This document shows, piece after piece, positions 25,314-33,616 of a stretch of DNA of 64,000 nt. How positions within the stretch are numbered: position 1 is the stretch's first letter; each line of letters starts with the position of its first letter. The notes under the pieces are model-generated. The model had not been told where the DNA came from. It saw nothing but the letters and a program-made list of their open reading frames with translations, and made no database searches. Location of the stretch: NCBI GenBank assembly GCA_045221575.1, contig JBGUWU010000013.1:38704-102703 (forward strand). Direction: 5' to 3'. Source of the stretch: Scybalousia_A sp045221575. GTDB lineage: Bacteria; Bacteroidota; Bacteroidia; Bacteroidales; P3. A program made the translations under genes and the position numbers.

Positions 25314-26276
25314 ATGAAAAAGATTATATACTTATTCTTAGTTTTATTTACTTTTGGTTTAAATGCACAAAACGAAACCTACAGTATTGAGTACGAAAAA
25401 CACAAAGTAGGAGTATTTAATCCAGAGAAAGAAATCAATCACAGTTTAAATCCAAAGAAGTTTGAACATATAACAGGCTACTTTAGAGAAGAATTAGCAA
25501 AAACCATACTCAACGCTGTTAAAACAAATCAAATAAAGATCTATGATGAAAGAAAACGAGAGTTAAGCATTGACTCTGTTGCCAATAAAATCATAACCTT
25601 CGAAAAAAACAACTTCAACAATACACTCAAGAAAGAAGATGTTTGGGATTTTATTATCCCTTACGTTTCTGCCTACGATTTTGAAGAGGGTGTAAAATAC
25701 GACTACAAAACTTTAACTATTGAAAAGAAAGTTTTAGCTTACTGTCCTTATCTTGTGAGATATAAGTCTTTTAACGGAGAAAAGAATGACAGCGTTCAGA
25801 TGCCTTTGTTTTGGATTTTCCTCAGCAAAAACGAACTCCCTGATAACAGCAAAAAAATAACAAATTCCGTACAACCTATTCTTAATATACCAGATACAGT
25901 TCTTAGCCTTTTGCCTTTAAAATATCCTGTCAAGATGCCTTTTACATTGTCTTTATTTGATAACATACAAAACAAAAAGATAAATATTTATCGTTCAAAC
26001 GGAGAAGAATTTAAGACCGTTAAAGAATTAGAAGATTTGTTAGTATTGAAAAAGAACGTAAGTATCTATGATGAAGAAACAGGTCAAGATATTTTAAAAA
26101 CAGTCTATACTGATATAGTACCAGAAGATATTGAAGCAATAAGAATAGCAGAAACATGGAGCATTAATCCTAACACCTTAGAAATACTTAAAAAGGTACA
26201 ATATTTTCTACCTTTATATCCTTACGATGAAGATATTTTTATGCAACTTGGAGTAAGAATTAAATTAAGTAATTAA
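25314..26276 (+). CDS. Secreted protein, GldN-like (paralogue 2)
   Basis: 320 aa with signal peptide MKKIIYLFLVLFTFGLNAQ. It is a clear paralogue of the preceding protein: DFEEGVKYDYKTLTIEKKVLAYCPYLV aligns with NFKEEWTYNTETMLINKKVLAFCPII. The unit recurs near the C-terminus as AIRIAETWSINPNTLEILKKVQYFLPLYPY, so each protein consists of two related halves. It begins 5 nt after the upstream stop, so the pair is one operon. Function is not established; a T9SS/gliding-related or envelope role is inference. Confidence 0.6.
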   Translation: MKKIIYLFLVLFTFGLNAQNETYSIEYEKHKVGVFNPEKEINHSLNPKKFEHITGYFREELAKTILNAVKTNQIKIYDERKRELSIDSVANKIITFEKNNFNNTLKKEDVWDFIIPYVSAYDFEEGVKYDYKTLTIEKKVLAYCPYLVRYKSFNGEKNDSVQMPLFWIFLSKNELPDNSKKITNSVQPILNIPDTVLSLLPLKYPVKMPFTLSLFDNIQNKKINIYRSNGEEFKTVKELEDLLVLKKNVSIYDEETGQDILKTVYTDIVPEDIEAIRIAETWSINPNTLEILKKVQYFLPLYPYDEDIFMQLGVRIKLSN

Positions 26277-26334
26277 AAATTACAGAGAAAAACCTGCCGA
26301 CAGTAACGCATAGCAACTAAATATGTAAGCGTTA

Positions 26335-26420
26335 TTTCGCTAATTTCTCATTACTAATTACTAATTTCTAATTACTAATTACTAATTACTAATTACTAAT
26401 TAAATAAAAGTTACTAATTA
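26335..26420 (+). repeat. WGGF-type AT tail without core, copy H (7-bp tandem)
   Basis: ACTAATT and TCTAATT heptamers are repeated about nine times, ending 8 nt before the SpoU methyltransferase ATG. It matches the tail of the WGGF elements but has no GGCCGTCTTC core. Confidence 0.75.
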
Positions 26421-26427
26421 AACAAAA

Positions 26428-26961
26428 ATGAACAAGACAAAACTTTCAATGGAAGAACTACACAGAATAAGTGTAGAAGAATTTAAAACATCTAAGAAAA
26501 ATCCTATTGTTGTGGTGTTAGACAATGTTAGAAGTATGAATAACATTGGAAGTATTTTCAGAACCTGTGATGCATTAAGAGTAGAAAAGCTTTGTTTGTG
26601 CGGAATAACTGCAACTCCTCCAAATAGGGAAATAAACAAAACTGCATTAGGAGCAACTGAAAGTGTAGACTGGATTTATTATGACAATACTCTGCAATGT
26701 ATAGAAGAGTTAAAAACAAAAGGATATCAGATTTTTTCCATAGAACAAGCACAAAATAGCGTCATGCTGCAAGATTTTCAAAAAGATAACTCTCCATGTG
26801 CTATTGTTTTAGGTAATGAGGTTGAAGGTGTAGAACAAAATATTATTGATATATCCGACAATGTTATAGAAATACCTCAATTTGGAACAAAACATTCTTT
26901 TAACGTTGCCGTTACTTGTGGCATCGTTCTTTGGGATTTTGTCAAAAGAAATCTTAATTAA
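26428..26961 (+). CDS. SpoU (TrmH) family tRNA/rRNA 2'-O-methyltransferase
   Basis: 177 aa SPOUT methyltransferase with the three family motifs in order: NVRSMNNIGSIFRTCDA (motif 1, catalytic Asn/Arg), IVLGNEVEGV (motif 2) and IPQFGTKHSFNVAVTCGIVLWDF (motif 3, knot and SAM pocket). It lacks an N-terminal substrate-binding domain, as TrmL-like enzymes do. The target nucleotide cannot be told from sequence. The 7-bp repeat H lies immediately upstream. Confidence 0.92.
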   Translation: MNKTKLSMEELHRISVEEFKTSKKNPIVVVLDNVRSMNNIGSIFRTCDALRVEKLCLCGITATPPNREINKTALGATESVDWIYYDNTLQCIEELKTKGYQIFSIEQAQNSVMLQDFQKDNSPCAIVLGNEVEGVEQNIIDISDNVIEIPQFGTKHSFNVAVTCGIVLWDFVKRNLN

Positions 26962-26965
26962 AAAT

Positions 26966-26999
26966 ATCAAAACTCCGTGTAATAAGTTTTGATCTTTTT
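26966..26999 (+). terminator. Terminator of SpoU methyltransferase gene
   Basis: ATCAAAACT / AGTTTTGAT 9-bp stem with a 10-nt loop, followed by CTTTTT. Confidence 0.75.
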
Positions 27000-27163
27000 A
27001 CACAACAATCAAAAACTGTTAATACTATTACGATTAGCACTATAATCAATTAAATATTTTACTTATTTACAACAAATTAACATTAATATTGGCCTTATAT
27101 TACAATAAAATTAACCCTATTTCGTTATTACATTGCATTTATTAAATCAAACAAATCAAAATT

Positions 27164-27622
27164 ATGAATACTTTAGATAAAATAGCATTGTTTGTATTTT
27201 CTTTAATGATGCTGATAAACGTTTCAGCACAAGAAGCAAACGAAATTTTAGGACTAACTCCCGACAGAGTAAGTATAGAAAACTACGAGAATATTTATTC
27301 ATCTGCAATAAATAACTCTCAGAATATGGTTATCACCTGCTATATCAACAGAATTGAAGACTATCAAGACTATTTCACTTCTACAATTCAAAAGACTTCA
27401 AACATAGGTCAAAGCATTATGCAAGATATATCTAATTATCAAAATGAAAGTGACGATATAAATATTATGACTTTTTCTTCCACAGACTTAAGTTCTGCAA
27501 CTTATAGACAGATGCATCAATTAAAGAGGGAAAGAGTTGTAGTCGCTTTATTAAATAATAATCAAATTATAATAGTTTCTTATAATAAAAACTACTATCA
27601 CCAACATATCTTAAACAATTAA
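27164..27622 (+). CDS. Small secreted protein of unknown function
   Basis: 152 aa with an N-terminal hydrophobic signal (IALFVFSLMMLINVSAQ). No family recognised. The mature part has an ENYENIYSSAINNSQNMVITCYINRIEDYQDYFTS region and a C-terminal RERVVVALLNNNQIIIVSYNKNYYHQH strand pair. It is flanked by terminators on both sides, so it is a single-gene transcript. The coding frame is supported by the signal peptide and by ending just before a strong hairpin. Confidence 0.7.
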   Translation: MNTLDKIALFVFSLMMLINVSAQEANEILGLTPDRVSIENYENIYSSAINNSQNMVITCYINRIEDYQDYFTSTIQKTSNIGQSIMQDISNYQNESDDINIMTFSSTDLSSATYRQMHQLKRERVVVALLNNNQIIIVSYNKNYYHQHILNN

Positions 27623-27644
27623 GATTTTATTATCAAAGACTAAG

Positions 27645-27685
27645 AAAATACGAGAATATTCAAATTGAGTATTCCCGTATTTTTT
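27645..27685. terminator. Bidirectional terminator between small secreted gene and htrA
   Basis: AAAATACGAGAATATTC / GAGTATTCCCGTATTTT, about 16 of 17 pairs with a 5-nt loop, followed by TTT. It lies between convergent genes. Confidence 0.85.
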
Positions 27686-27709
27686 AATTTATTCTAAAAA
27701 ATTATCAGT

Positions 27710-29065
27710 CTATAAAACTAATATAAACGAATATGTTCTATTGTCATTAGGATAAAATCCTTCTATTTGAGTCTGTCCCTTTTTGTTCGCAAGATTCTTA
27801 GCATCATTTAAAGAAAGATTTACTTTACCATCAATTGCTGTAATAATAAATCCTGCTCTTATACCAACAGAAGCCAATCTGCTTTTTGATATTTTAGTAA
27901 CTACTAATCCCTTAGCAATAGAATAAGATGCTTTTTCATCATTATTTATTTCCCTAAAAGTACAACCTATTGCCTCTACAGTTTCTGCATTATCTTTTAC
28001 TATCTCCATAGTATTGCTTTCATTCAAAAGCGTTAAGTCTTTTTGCAATATTTCGTTTTTTCTCAAGATTTCATAATGAGCAACATCACCCGGAGACATC
28101 TGTAACATAACTTCATTAACTTCAGCATTGGTATTTACTTCCTTATCATTGATTTTGTAGATAACATCACCTTCCTTTACTCCTGCTTTTTCTGCTGCTG
28201 AATTTTTAATCACCTGTGTTACATACACACCTCGCATATCTTTAAGATTTTTCTCAAGCATAAGTTTAGAATCCACTTCCTGTATCACTATTCCCGCAGA
28301 AGCACGCTGTGTTGTTCCGTATTGAATAAGATCTTTTATTACTTTTTTCGCAATATTAACAGGAATTGCAAAAGAATAGCCTGTATATGAACCTGTAGAA
28401 GAAGCAATAGCAGCGTTTATTCCTATTAATTCTCCTTCTGTATTAACCAAGGCACCACCAGAATTACCAGGATTCATTGCCGCATCAGTTTGAATAAAAG
28501 AAGTAAGAGTATTTCTGTTATTCCTATCGCTAAGTATATTAAGATTTCTGGCTTTGGCTGAAACTATTCCTGCTGTTACTGTACTCGTTAGATTAAAAGG
28601 ATTTCCTACCGCTAAAACCCATTGACCAACTTCTACATTATCGCTGTTGCCATATTCTAAAGGAGCAAGGTCATTTGTTTCTATCTTTATAACTGCTAAG
28701 TCTGTAGATGGATCTGTTCCTATTATCCTTGCAACAAACTCTCTTTTGTCATTAAGTGTTATAGTAATACTATCAGCATCTGCAACAACATGATTATTCG
28801 TTACTATATATCCATCTTTAGATATAATTACTCCCGAACCAGAAGTTCTATAGGTCCTTTGTCTTGGTTGAAAAGGATTATAACCAAAAAAATTATTAAA
28901 GAAATCATTATCAAAGAAATCATCATAATAAGAAGATTGTTGATGAGCCAGACACTGAATATAAACAACGGAATGGAGGCTCTTTTTTGCTGCAGTGGTG
29001 AAATCTTGTGCATAAATTCCCATTGCGAAACAAATACCTAATAATAAAACACAAATCTTTTTCAT
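27710..29065 (-). CDS. Periplasmic serine protease HtrA/DegP-like
   Basis: 451 aa with signal peptide (VLLLGICFAMGIYAQ). The trypsin-like domain has the catalytic triad H92 (TNNHVVAD), D122 (STDLAVIKI) and S202 (NPGNSGGAL). Two PDZ domains follow: RASAGIVIQEVDSKL..GVYVTQVIKNSAAEKAGVKEGDVIYKIN, and a degenerate C-terminal one (LASVGIRAGFIITAIDG). A glycine- and aromatic-rich Q-linker stretch (SYYDDFFDNDFFNNFFGYNPF) lies between the signal and the protease. It degrades or refolds misfolded envelope proteins. It is transcribed alone, divergent from the ECF sigma factor gene; regulation by that sigma is possible but not shown. Confidence 0.95.
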   Translation of the reverse strand: MKKICVLLLGICFAMGIYAQDFTTAAKKSLHSVVYIQCLAHQQSSYYDDFFDNDFFNNFFGYNPFQPRQRTYRTSGSGVIISKDGYIVTNNHVVADADSITITLNDKREFVARIIGTDPSTDLAVIKIETNDLAPLEYGNSDNVEVGQWVLAVGNPFNLTSTVTAGIVSAKARNLNILSDRNNRNTLTSFIQTDAAMNPGNSGGALVNTEGELIGINAAIASSTGSYTGYSFAIPVNIAKKVIKDLIQYGTTQRASAGIVIQEVDSKLMLEKNLKDMRGVYVTQVIKNSAAEKAGVKEGDVIYKINDKEVNTNAEVNEVMLQMSPGDVAHYEILRKNEILQKDLTLLNESNTMEIVKDNAETVEAIGCTFREINNDEKASYSIAKGLVVTKISKSRLASVGIRAGFIITAIDGKVNLSLNDAKNLANKKGQTQIEGFYPNDNRTYSFILVL

Positions 29066-29229
29066 CTTGTTTTACCTTTCTATTATTTTGTTATTTTTAA
29101 TCGCGTAAATAACGCAAGAGTAAGTATAATTATTATTTTGTTTGAATATAAAATTATCTTCTTTCCTCACATTACGGCACAATTTTTGTTGTCTAATAAT
29201 AAAAAAATGCATTTTTTTAACAAAATTTG

Positions 29230-29259
29230 TTGTTTATTGTAAAAAAAATTGTATTTTTG
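29230..29259 (+). promoter_or_regulatory. Promoter of ECF sigma factor gene
   Basis: TTG at 29230-29232 and TATTTTTG at 29252-29259, spaced 19 bp, match the Bacteroidota housekeeping promoter. The leader is about 90 nt. Confidence 0.65.
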
Positions 29260-29355
29260 CCACTGAAATAGATGTTTAATTAAAAAAAATATAAATGGCA
29301 TAAGAATATTATCTTTTTTTAGATTTTTGACTTACGTACATAGAAACATATTCTT

Positions 29356-29952
29356 ATGATGCAATATAGTAAAGACAACAGAACTGACCAAGAATTGGTC
29401 TTAGCATATCAAAATGGTGAACAAAAAGTTTTCCAAGTGTTATTGGAAAGACACCAACAAAAGGTTTTCAATTACATACTATCAATGGTAAAAGACACTA
29501 CCGTTGCAGATGATATCTTTCAAGACACTTTTGTTAAGGTAGTTAATACTTTGCGTTCTGGTTCTTACCATGATGAAGGCAAGTTTATTCAATGGGTTAT
29601 GCGTATAGCACACAATCTTGTTATTGATTATGCTCGCAAAGGCCAAAAATTCAGAATGGTTTACGAATCAAGTGAGTACAGTGTATTTGATACTTTAAAC
29701 ACTTCTGAGTTTAACATGCAAGATAAAATGATTAAGGCTCAAATATACAAAGATATTCGTTACCTTATTAAACAACTACCCAAAGAACAACGTAAAGTTC
29801 TTGTCATGCGACACTATGCAAACATGTCGTTCAAAGAAATCGCAGAAAAAACAGGCGTAAGCATTAACACAGCATTAGGAAGAATGCGTTATGCTTTGAT
29901 AAATATTAGACGTATGGCTGAAGAAAATTCAATGTCTTTGTCTATGAGTTAA
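29356..29952 (+). CDS. ECF-type RNA polymerase sigma factor
   Basis: 198 aa. Region 2 is FQVLLERHQQKVFNYILSMVKDTTVADDIFQDTFVKVVNTL..GKFIQWVMRIAHNLVIDYAR, and region 4 is IKQLPKEQRKVLVMRHYANMSFKEIAEKTGVSINTALGRMRYALINIRRM, a helix-turn-helix for the -35 element. Either of the two adjacent ATGs may start it. No anti-sigma gene is next to it, so its control is not obvious. Divergent from htrA. Confidence 0.95.
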   Translation: MMQYSKDNRTDQELVLAYQNGEQKVFQVLLERHQQKVFNYILSMVKDTTVADDIFQDTFVKVVNTLRSGSYHDEGKFIQWVMRIAHNLVIDYARKGQKFRMVYESSEYSVFDTLNTSEFNMQDKMIKAQIYKDIRYLIKQLPKEQRKVLVMRHYANMSFKEIAEKTGVSINTALGRMRYALINIRRMAEENSMSLSMS

Positions 29953-29973
29953 TCATAGCAAATTATTTATAAC

Positions 29974-30012
29974 AAAAAAAACTATCCGAAACAATTCGGA
30001 TAGTTTTTTTTT
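29974..30012 (+). terminator. Terminator of ECF sigma gene
   Basis: ACTATCCGAA / TTCGGATAGT stem with flanking A8 and T9 runs and a 4-nt loop. It separates the sigma gene from the small gene that follows. Confidence 0.88.
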
Positions 30013-30081
30013 ATTTATTTGTATAATAAAAATAATTAACTTGCGTTTTATAGAAAATATTTAAGGAAAAATAATAACAGT

Positions 30082-30252
30082 ATGGAACAGAACTACAACT
30101 TTTTTAATGAATGGGAAAAAGATTTAGAAGTTGCTTCTTTACAAATTGAAACTCCAAGCAAGGATGTTTTAGATGCAATTATAGACTATTCCATGATTGT
30201 AGATTTCTTTAGTAAAACGTTAAATGAAAGAATATCTATCTGCCTCAACTAA
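30082..30252 (+). CDS. 56-aa small protein, overlapping aroF start
   Basis: Uninterrupted frame MEQNYNFFNEWEKDLEVASLQIETPSKDVLDAIIDYSMIVDFFSK, 56 aa, ending at TAA 30250-30252. It is acidic, has no signal peptide and no membrane segment, and contains two predicted helices. It overlaps the aroF start by 29 nt, as in translationally coupled pairs. It lies downstream of the ECF sigma gene across a terminator. I do not recognise the function. The codon use (AAA, GAA, TTA) and clean ATG support a real gene, but no homologue could be checked. Confidence 0.6.
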   Translation: MEQNYNFFNEWEKDLEVASLQIETPSKDVLDAIIDYSMIVDFFSKTLNERISICLN

Positions 30253-31291
30253 GCCTATATTGATTTGTGGTCCTTGCAGTGCTGAAAGCAAACAACAAGT
30301 ATTACAAACAGCAAAGGACGTTAAAGAGGCAGGAATAGCATGGTATAGAGCAGGTATTTGGAAACCAAGAACTCGTCCAAACAACTTTGAGGGCGTTGGT
30401 GAAGTTGGTTTGCAATGGCTAAAAGAAATTCAACAAACATTTTCCTTAAAGGTATGCACAGAAGTAGCAAAACCTTTTCACGTAGAAGAATGCCTAAAAG
30501 CAGGAGTTGATGCGGTATGGATTGGTGCAAGAACTTGTTCTAATCCTTTTTCCGTTCAAGAAATAGCTGAAAGTTTAAAGGGCGTTAATAATCTTTCTAT
30601 ATTAATAAAAAATCCTACTACACCAGATACACATCTTTGGCTTGGTGCCATTGAAAGAATTGAAAAAGCAGGTGTAAAAGATATTGTAGCAATACATAGA
30701 GGTTTCGCATTAGAAAATAATTCCATGTATAGACAAACTCCTTTATGGAGAATACCTATAGAATTACAACAACTAAGAAGAGATATTAAAATTATATGTG
30801 ACCCAAGTCATATTGCAGGCAAAAGAGAATATGTAAAAGAGATTGCTGCTTGTGCAGCCAGCATTGGTTTTGCCGGTTTAATGATTGAGGTTCATAACAA
30901 TCCTCTTCAAGCTAAAACAGACAGTGCTCAACAATTATTTAGCAATGATTTAAAAGCTTTTTTAAGTTCTATTAATTTTCCTAACAACAAAGAAATAACC
31001 AGCAACGAACTTGAGATATACAGACAAGAGATTAACGATATCGACAAAAATATTTGTAATCTTTTATCTGAAAGAATGAATCTGAGCAAGCAAATAGCAG
31101 AAATAAAGATAGCAAAAGATATGACTGTCTTTCAACCTAACCGTTGGCAAGAAGTAATGGATAAGATTATTTCAATAAGCAAAGAACAAGGTCTTAACAA
31201 AGAGTTTATTGAAGAAATATACAACGTCATACATCAAGAATCCATAAAAATACAAGAAAACATAGTCAATAAAAAAGAGGTTCTGCCTTAA
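30224..31291 (+). CDS. aroF: Bifunctional DAHP synthase / chorismate mutase
   Basis: 355 aa. The first about 260 residues are a KdsA-like (type I-beta) 3-deoxy-D-arabino-heptulosonate-7-phosphate synthase: ILICGPCSAES, WYRAGIWKPRTRPNNFEGVGEVGLQWL, CDPSHIAGKREYV and GLMIEVHNNP. The last about 85 residues are an AroQ chorismate mutase (LEIYRQEINDIDKNICNLLSERMNLSKQIAEIK). It thus catalyses the first shikimate step and the branch to prephenate; the mutase domain may also act as the feedback sensor. No other aromatic-pathway gene is nearby. Confidence 0.95.
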   Translation: MKEYLSASTKPILICGPCSAESKQQVLQTAKDVKEAGIAWYRAGIWKPRTRPNNFEGVGEVGLQWLKEIQQTFSLKVCTEVAKPFHVEECLKAGVDAVWIGARTCSNPFSVQEIAESLKGVNNLSILIKNPTTPDTHLWLGAIERIEKAGVKDIVAIHRGFALENNSMYRQTPLWRIPIELQQLRRDIKIICDPSHIAGKREYVKEIAACAASIGFAGLMIEVHNNPLQAKTDSAQQLFSNDLKAFLSSINFPNNKEITSNELEIYRQEINDIDKNICNLLSERMNLSKQIAEIKIAKDMTVFQPNRWQEVMDKIISISKEQGLNKEFIEEIYNVIHQESIKIQENIVNKKEVLP

Positions 31292-31330
31292 AATTAGCAA
31301 AACCCCTATCCCAAAATATTATAAACAGAA

Positions 31331-31609
31331 TTATTCTTGTTCTTCTTTTTTAATATTAATCAAAACATCATTTTTAGTTACGTTTTGATTTGGCTCTATG
31401 TTGATTTTTTCAACGATACCATCTATGTTAGAACATATTTTATTATCCATTTTCATAGCATGAAGGGTACAAAGAGGTTGTCCTTTTGTTACTCTCTCTC
31501 CTTCCTTGACAAAAATATCTACTATTGTTCCTGGTATGAAAGCAAACACTTCACCTGGCTCAACTTCTATATATAATTGTCTGTAATGTTTTCTTGTATT
31601 TTCAGCCAT
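31331..31609 (-). CDS. Biotin carboxyl carrier protein (biotinyl domain) of acyl-CoA carboxylase/decarboxylase
   Basis: 92 aa, a lone biotin/lipoyl attachment domain with the biotinylation motif AMKM (K53). It starts 62 nt after the carboxyltransferase gene, so the two form a pair. In Bacteroidota such small subunits work with propionyl-/methylmalonyl-CoA carboxyltransferases. The biotin carboxylase or membrane decarboxylase subunits are not in the window. Confidence 0.88.
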   Translation of the reverse strand: MAENTRKHYRQLYIEVEPGEVFAFIPGTIVDIFVKEGERVTKGQPLCTLHAMKMDNKICSNIDGIVEKINIEPNQNVTKNDVLINIKKEEQE

Positions 31610-31671
31610 TATATTTTCTCCTTTATTTTTGTTTCGTTAATAACTTATTTAGAATATACCTAAAAAGTAGA

Positions 31672-33219
31672 TTAGAATGGTGGTAAGCCATGTTTCTTTT
31701 TAGGATTTTCTACTTGTTTGTATTTTGAAACTTCTAAAGCATGAAGTACATATTGACGAGTTTCGTTTGGTTGAATAACTGCATCAACATAACCATAAGA
31801 AGCGGCAACATAAGGATTAGCGAATTTCTTTCTGTATTCGTCTATTTTCTCTTTACGAGTTTTTGCTGGATTTTCTGATTCTTTTATTTCCTTAGCAAAT
31901 ACTATATTAGCAGCTCCCTCTGGTCCCATAACAGCTATTTCTGCAGTAGGCCAAGCAAAAACAAAATCTGCTTTCAAGTGAGAAGAACACATTGCTATAT
32001 AACCTCCACCGTAAGCTTTTCTAAGAATGACTGTAATCTTTGGAACAGTTGCTTCTGAATAAGCATAAAGAACTTTTGCACCATGACGAATAACACCAGC
32101 ATGTTCTTGATCTATTCCAGGAAGATAACCTGGTAAGTCTTCTAATGTTACTAATGGAATATTGAAAGCATCACAGAAACGGATAAATCTTGCAGCCTTA
32201 TCTGAAGCATTGCAATCTAAGACTCCTGCCATTGCTCCTGGTTGATTAGCAACAAAACCTACTGTTTCGCCATTCATTCTTGCAAAACCTATAACGATGT
32301 TTGGAGCAAACAACTGCTGTACTTCTAAGAAGTCAGAGCCGTCAGCCATAGCTTTTATAATATGTCTTACATCATAAGGTTGAGCAGGATCTGAAGGGAA
32401 GATTGAAGTCATTTTATAGTTCTTGGTATCTGGCTTACGTGTAGCAAAAGGTTCTGCTTTCTTTCCATTATTCCAAGGTATATAAGTAAATAATGACTTT
32501 ATTTGTTCAAAACACTCTTGCTCACTTTCTGCATAGAAATGTGCATTACCAGAAATCTCTGCATGAACTCTTGCTCCACCAAGGTCTTCTTTTGAAATCT
32601 CTTCTCCAAGTACTGTCTTAATCACATTTGGACCTGTGATAAACATATTACTTATTTTATCTACAACAAAAACAAAGTCTGTTAATGCTGGAGAATAGAC
32701 TGCACCACCTGCACAAGGTCCAAGAATAACAGAAATCTGAGGAATAACGCCTGAAGCCATTGTGTTACGATAGAATATATCGCCATAACCTGCTAAAGCA
32801 TTTACTCCTTCTTGTATTCTGGCACCGCCTGAGTCGTTTATTCCTATGATTGGAGTTTTCAACTTCATAGCATGATCCATAATCTTACAGATCTTCTGTG
32901 CGTGCATATAACCTAAAGAACCTCCAGCCACTGTAAAGTCTTGTGCATAGATACAAACAGGATAGCCACTTATAGTTCCTGTTCCTGTAACTACACCATC
33001 ACCTGGAAGTATCTTTTTATCCATATCAAAATCTTTGCCTGAGTGCTGAACAAAGAGGTCATATTCGTGGAAAGAACCGTCATCTAATAACCAAAGTATT
33101 CTTTCTCTTGCTGTCATCTTACCGGTTGCTTTCTGTTTCTCAATGGCTTTTTCTCCACCTCCTTGAAGTGCAACCTGCATCCTCTTTTTTAAATCTTGTG
33201 TTTTACTGTTTATTGACAT
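31672..33219 (-). CDS. Acyl-CoA carboxyltransferase beta subunit (propionyl-/methylmalonyl-CoA type)
   Basis: 515 aa crotonase-fold carboxyltransferase. KMTARERILWLLDDGSFHEYDLFVQH, then PGDGVVTGTGTISGYPVCIYAQDFTVAGGSLG, the oxyanion-hole segments GGARIQEGVNALAGYGDIFYRN and GPCAGGAVYSPALTDFVF, and the C-terminal GYLPGIDQEHAGVIRHGAKVLYAYSEATVPKITVILRKAYGGGYIAM are all typical of PccB/MmdA. It moves CO2 between biotin and propionyl-CoA or methylmalonyl-CoA, in propionate formation via the methylmalonyl-CoA route. Whether it runs as carboxylase or decarboxylase cannot be told from this window. Confidence 0.92.
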   Translation of the reverse strand: MSINSKTQDLKKRMQVALQGGGEKAIEKQKATGKMTARERILWLLDDGSFHEYDLFVQHSGKDFDMDKKILPGDGVVTGTGTISGYPVCIYAQDFTVAGGSLGYMHAQKICKIMDHAMKLKTPIIGINDSGGARIQEGVNALAGYGDIFYRNTMASGVIPQISVILGPCAGGAVYSPALTDFVFVVDKISNMFITGPNVIKTVLGEEISKEDLGGARVHAEISGNAHFYAESEQECFEQIKSLFTYIPWNNGKKAEPFATRKPDTKNYKMTSIFPSDPAQPYDVRHIIKAMADGSDFLEVQQLFAPNIVIGFARMNGETVGFVANQPGAMAGVLDCNASDKAARFIRFCDAFNIPLVTLEDLPGYLPGIDQEHAGVIRHGAKVLYAYSEATVPKITVILRKAYGGGYIAMCSSHLKADFVFAWPTAEIAVMGPEGAANIVFAKEIKESENPAKTRKEKIDEYRKKFANPYVAASYGYVDAVIQPNETRQYVLHALEVSKYKQVENPKKKHGLPPF

Positions 33220-33260
33220 TTTCCAAAAATTTTAGTCCACGTTTTAAACAATTAGGAATG

Positions 33261-33268
33261 CAAAATTA
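33261..33268 (-). promoter_or_regulatory. -7 element of carboxyltransferase operon
   Basis: TAATTTTG followed by C on the minus strand, 41 nt before the ATG. No clear TTG at -33. Confidence 0.5.
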
Positions 33269-33512
33269 ATCTTTTTTTCTGATATTAACGCTTTTTTAGG
33301 CAAAAAACTACTCTTATATTAACCATAAAAAACACTTTCAATAGGTTATATCTACTCTCTGAATAATATTTAAATTTTTCATTCTTCCAATTCTGTTTTT
33401 AATCTCCAAAAAATAAAACATAAAACCACCTTTTACATTATTTAAAAATATCAAAAAAATACTTTTGGTACATTTTTTTAATCAAAAAGGGCGTGGTTTT
33501 GAAAAAATGTTT

Positions 33513-33520
33513 TACTTTTG
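33513..33520 (+). promoter_or_regulatory. -7 element of outer-membrane barrel gene
   Basis: TACTTTTG followed by C; no good -33 TTG. The predicted leader of about 90 nt contains CGTAGAG and TCTACG arms and a CAACG word that could pair with CGTTG, two mutually exclusive stems. The rest of the 397-bp gap (33220-33616) is AT-rich with no other signal seen. Confidence 0.5.
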
Positions 33521-33616
33521 CCAAAGTTACAAATCGTAGAGCAACGGAAAAAGGTTTCTACGTTGTTTTACCCTTAAAAAAAATAAGAAACCTTATAACA
33601 AAAAACAAAAAAAACA

